NCBI GenBank assembly: GCA_049582065.1
Contig: JBAUTF010000086.1
Coordinates: 1 to 5,048, forward strand
Source of the DNA: DATKSS01 sp049582065
GTDB taxonomy: Bacteria; Chloroflexota; Dormibacteria; Dormibacterales; Dormibacteraceae
DNA length: 5,048 bases
Direction of reading: 5' to 3'
Shown: piece after piece, positions 3,690-5,048 of the stretch
Layout: the number at the start of each line of letters is the position of its first letter
Numbering within the stretch: the first letter of the stretch is position 1
The notes under the pieces: model-generated
What the model was told of the DNA's origin: nothing
The model's input: the letters and a program-made list of their open reading frames with translations, nothing else
Databases searched by the model: none
Translations under genes and position numbers: made by a program

Positions 3690-4997
3690 CTACTGGGCCG
3701 GCGGAACTACCAGAGTCACAGGGTTCTCGATCAGCCGCCTGACCTCCGCCATGAACTGTGCGGCGGTCGCGCCGTAGAAGACCCGATGGTCGACCGACAG
3801 GGTCATGCGCATCACCTTGCCCGGGACGATCCTGCCGCCCTCGACGACGGGCACGTCCTTGATCGCGCCGACGGCGAGGATCGCCGACTCGGGTGGGTTG
3901 ATGATCGCCACGAACTCGTCCACGCCATACATGCCGAGGTTGGAGATCGAGAACGTGGCGCCGCTCAGGTCGCCCTCGTTGGGCCGGCCGGAGCGAGCCC
4001 TCTCGATCACCTGGCGCGACTCGATCGAGATCCGCACGAGGTCCTTCATGTCCGCGTCGTGCACCACCGGCACCAAAAGGCCCATGCCCTGGCTCGGGGC
4101 GACGGCCAGCCCGATGTTGATCGAGCGCTTGCGCTGGAACCGTCCGTCGGCCCACGAGCTGTTGACCTCCGGGAACTTGCGCAGCGCGAGCGCGCAGGCC
4201 CTGACCAGGAAGTCGGTCATGGTCACCTTGTCTGCGCCTGGGACGGAGTCCTTCATCTGCTGCCGCATGCTGACCGCGAGGTCCACCCGCGCCTCGACCG
4301 TGACCTGGAACTCGGGAACGGTCGACTTGGCCTCGGTCATCCGGCGCGCGATCGTCGCCTGCATGCGGGTCGGCTCGATGGTTTCCACGTCCGGGCCCGC
4401 CGGCTTTCTCGCGACGGCCGGTGGGCGGGGCCGCTCGGTCTTCGATTGGCTGCTCGCGGCCACCAGCACATCCTCCTTGACGATCCGCCCGTCGGGGCCG
4501 CTCCCCTTGATCGCCGCGAGGTCGACGCCCATCTCCGCGGCCAGCCGCTTCGCGAGGGGGGAAGCCTTGAGGTGCTGGCCGTCCTCCGGCCCTTCGGGGC
4601 TTACGCCGGCGGGGGCTTGGGCGGGGGGAGAGCCGGTGGCCACCGGCTGGAGCTCCTCGACGACCTGCGGAGGTGGCTCCGGCTCCTTCGGCTTCGGCTG
4701 AGCGGCGGGCTTGGCGGGAGCAGCCTGCTTGGCGGGAGCAGCCTGCTTGGCGGGCGTGGCGGTGGAGGCTTCGCCGATGCGTGCGATCGGAGCGCCGATC
4801 TTGGCGGGGACGCCCTGCTCGACCAGGATCGCCAGCACTCCGTCGGCCTCGGCCTCGAGGTCGAACGTGGCCTTGTCCGACTCGACCTCGGCCAGCACGT
4901 CACCGGTCTTCACGTCATCGCCGCTTTTCTTCTTCCATTCGACGATCGTGCCCTCCTCCATGGTGTCGGAGAGCTTGGGCATGTTTACGTCAGGCAT
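3690..4997 (-). CDS. pdhC: dihydrolipoyl acyltransferase E2 of a 2-oxo acid dehydrogenase complex, probably pyruvate dehydrogenase
   Basis: The 435-residue protein is the core E2 subunit that takes the acyl group from E1 on a swinging lipoyl arm and passes it to CoA. The lipoyl domain (about 1-76) has the modified lysine K42 in ESDKATFD. A flexible Ala/Pro/Lys linker (about 78-130) contains repeated APAKQA units. The peripheral-subunit-binding domain (about 143-180) reads ASPLAKRLAAEMGVDLAAIK then GSGPDGRIVKEDV. The catalytic domain (about 205-435) starts PTRMQATIARRMTEAK and ends with DHRVFYGATAAQF, catalytic H404. The usual HxxxDG motif has Tyr (Y408) for Asp, as in plastid and cyanobacterial pyruvate dehydrogenase E2, which favours pyruvate over branched-chain substrates. 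ATG 4997 is preceded by a G-rich ribosome binding site. E1 genes should lie to the right; bases 5010-5048 are too few to show them. E2 identity is secure, the substrate less so. Confidence 0.95.
   Translation of the reverse strand: MPDVNMPKLSDTMEEGTIVEWKKKSGDDVKTGDVLAEVESDKATFDLEAEADGVLAILVEQGVPAKIGAPIARIGEASTATPAKQAAPAKQAAPAKPAAQPKPKEPEPPPQVVEELQPVATGSPPAQAPAGVSPEGPEDGQHLKASPLAKRLAAEMGVDLAAIKGSGPDGRIVKEDVLVAASSQSKTERPRPPAVARKPAGPDVETIEPTRMQATIARRMTEAKSTVPEFQVTVEARVDLAVSMRQQMKDSVPGADKVTMTDFLVRACALALRKFPEVNSSWADGRFQRKRSINIGLAVAPSQGMGLLVPVVHDADMKDLVRISIESRQVIERARSGRPNEGDLSGATFSISNLGMYGVDEFVAIINPPESAILAVGAIKDVPVVEGGRIVPGKVMRMTLSVDHRVFYGATAAQFMAEVRRLIENPVTLVVPPAQ
4709..4754 (-). repeat. 18-bp tandem repeat (about 2.6 copies) in the E2 linker
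   Basis: On the plus strand the unit GCTTGGCGGGAGCAGCCT occurs at 4709-4726 and identically at 4727-4744, followed by 10 bases of a third copy. On the coding strand it encodes repeated six-residue Ala-Pro-Ala-Lys-Gln-Ala-type units of the interdomain linker. Such in-frame repeats change linker length without breaking the protein. Confidence 0.9.
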
Positions 4998-5000
4998 CTA

Positions 5001-5009
5001 CCCCCCCTC
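5001..5009 (-). promoter_or_regulatory. ribosome binding site of the E2 gene
   Basis: On the minus strand GAGGGGGGG precedes TAG and then ATG 4997. The GAGG part (5006-5009) is eight bases from the start codon, an ideal spacing, and confirms this start. The seven-G run is a possible slippage site for polymerase or sequencing. Confidence 0.7.
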
Positions 5010-5048
5010 GGAAAAAGAGCAGCGGCGCCCTGCCCCGCGGCCTGTACG

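Noticed and set aside
3805..4701. 298-codon open frame on the plus strand across the E2 gene
   Set aside because: It mirrors the E2 coding strand, has no recognisable domain, and E2 on the minus strand has all its expected domains and a good ribosome binding site.
5010..5048. Possible 3' end of an upstream E1 gene on the minus strand
   Set aside because: Two or three frames are open over so short a stretch and none shows a recognisable E1 C-terminus, so it cannot be assigned.
1..5048. tRNA, rRNA, CRISPR array, insertion sequence or attachment site
   Set aside because: No regularly spaced repeats, cloverleaf-like segments, transposase motifs or terminal inverted repeats were found on reading both strands.

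Overview
The window is a high-GC stretch (about 70% G+C in hand-counted parts of the conserved genes) from a free-living bacterium. The genes are densely packed, many starts are GTG or a rarer codon, and one promoter has the geometry of a leaderless mRNA. This suggests an actinobacterium-like, Chloroflexota-like or Dormibacterota-like soil lineage, but the sequence does not fix the phylum.

Layout, left to right. (1) Positions 2-154 (+): the last 50 codons of the GTPase Der (EngA). (2) Positions 185-1211 (+): a two-gene module. It has a sigma70-type promoter with a perfect TATAAT, a near-perfect palindrome between the promoter elements, an XRE/Cro-type helix-turn-helix protein probably read from a leaderless GTG at 221, and an overlapping (38 bp) nucleotidyltransferase-fold protein. 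Gene order, coupling and lower G+C fit a mobile toxin-antitoxin or phage-defence pair of the AbiE type. This is the least ordinary part of the window. (3) Positions 1277-3480 (+): an OmpR/PhoB-type response regulator and a membrane HAMP/HisKA/HATPase sensor kinase. The kinase appears to start at CTG 1975, inside the stop region of the regulator gene (CTGA overlap). (4) Positions 3477-5009 (-): a lipoyl-bearing E2 acyltransferase of a 2-oxo acid dehydrogenase complex, probably pyruvate dehydrogenase. It is followed 18 nt later by a small 64-residue two-helix membrane protein that converges on the kinase gene and shares the CTAG at the two stop codons.

The Der, two-component and E2 genes are ordinary chromosomal housekeeping or regulatory genes; the HTH/nucleotidyltransferase pair looks inserted between them. 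The E1 genes of the complex would be expected to the right of the window on the minus strand. The 39 bases at 5010-5048 are too short to assign. No tRNA, rRNA, CRISPR array or insertion sequence is visible, and no gene-free stretch exceeds about 70 bases.
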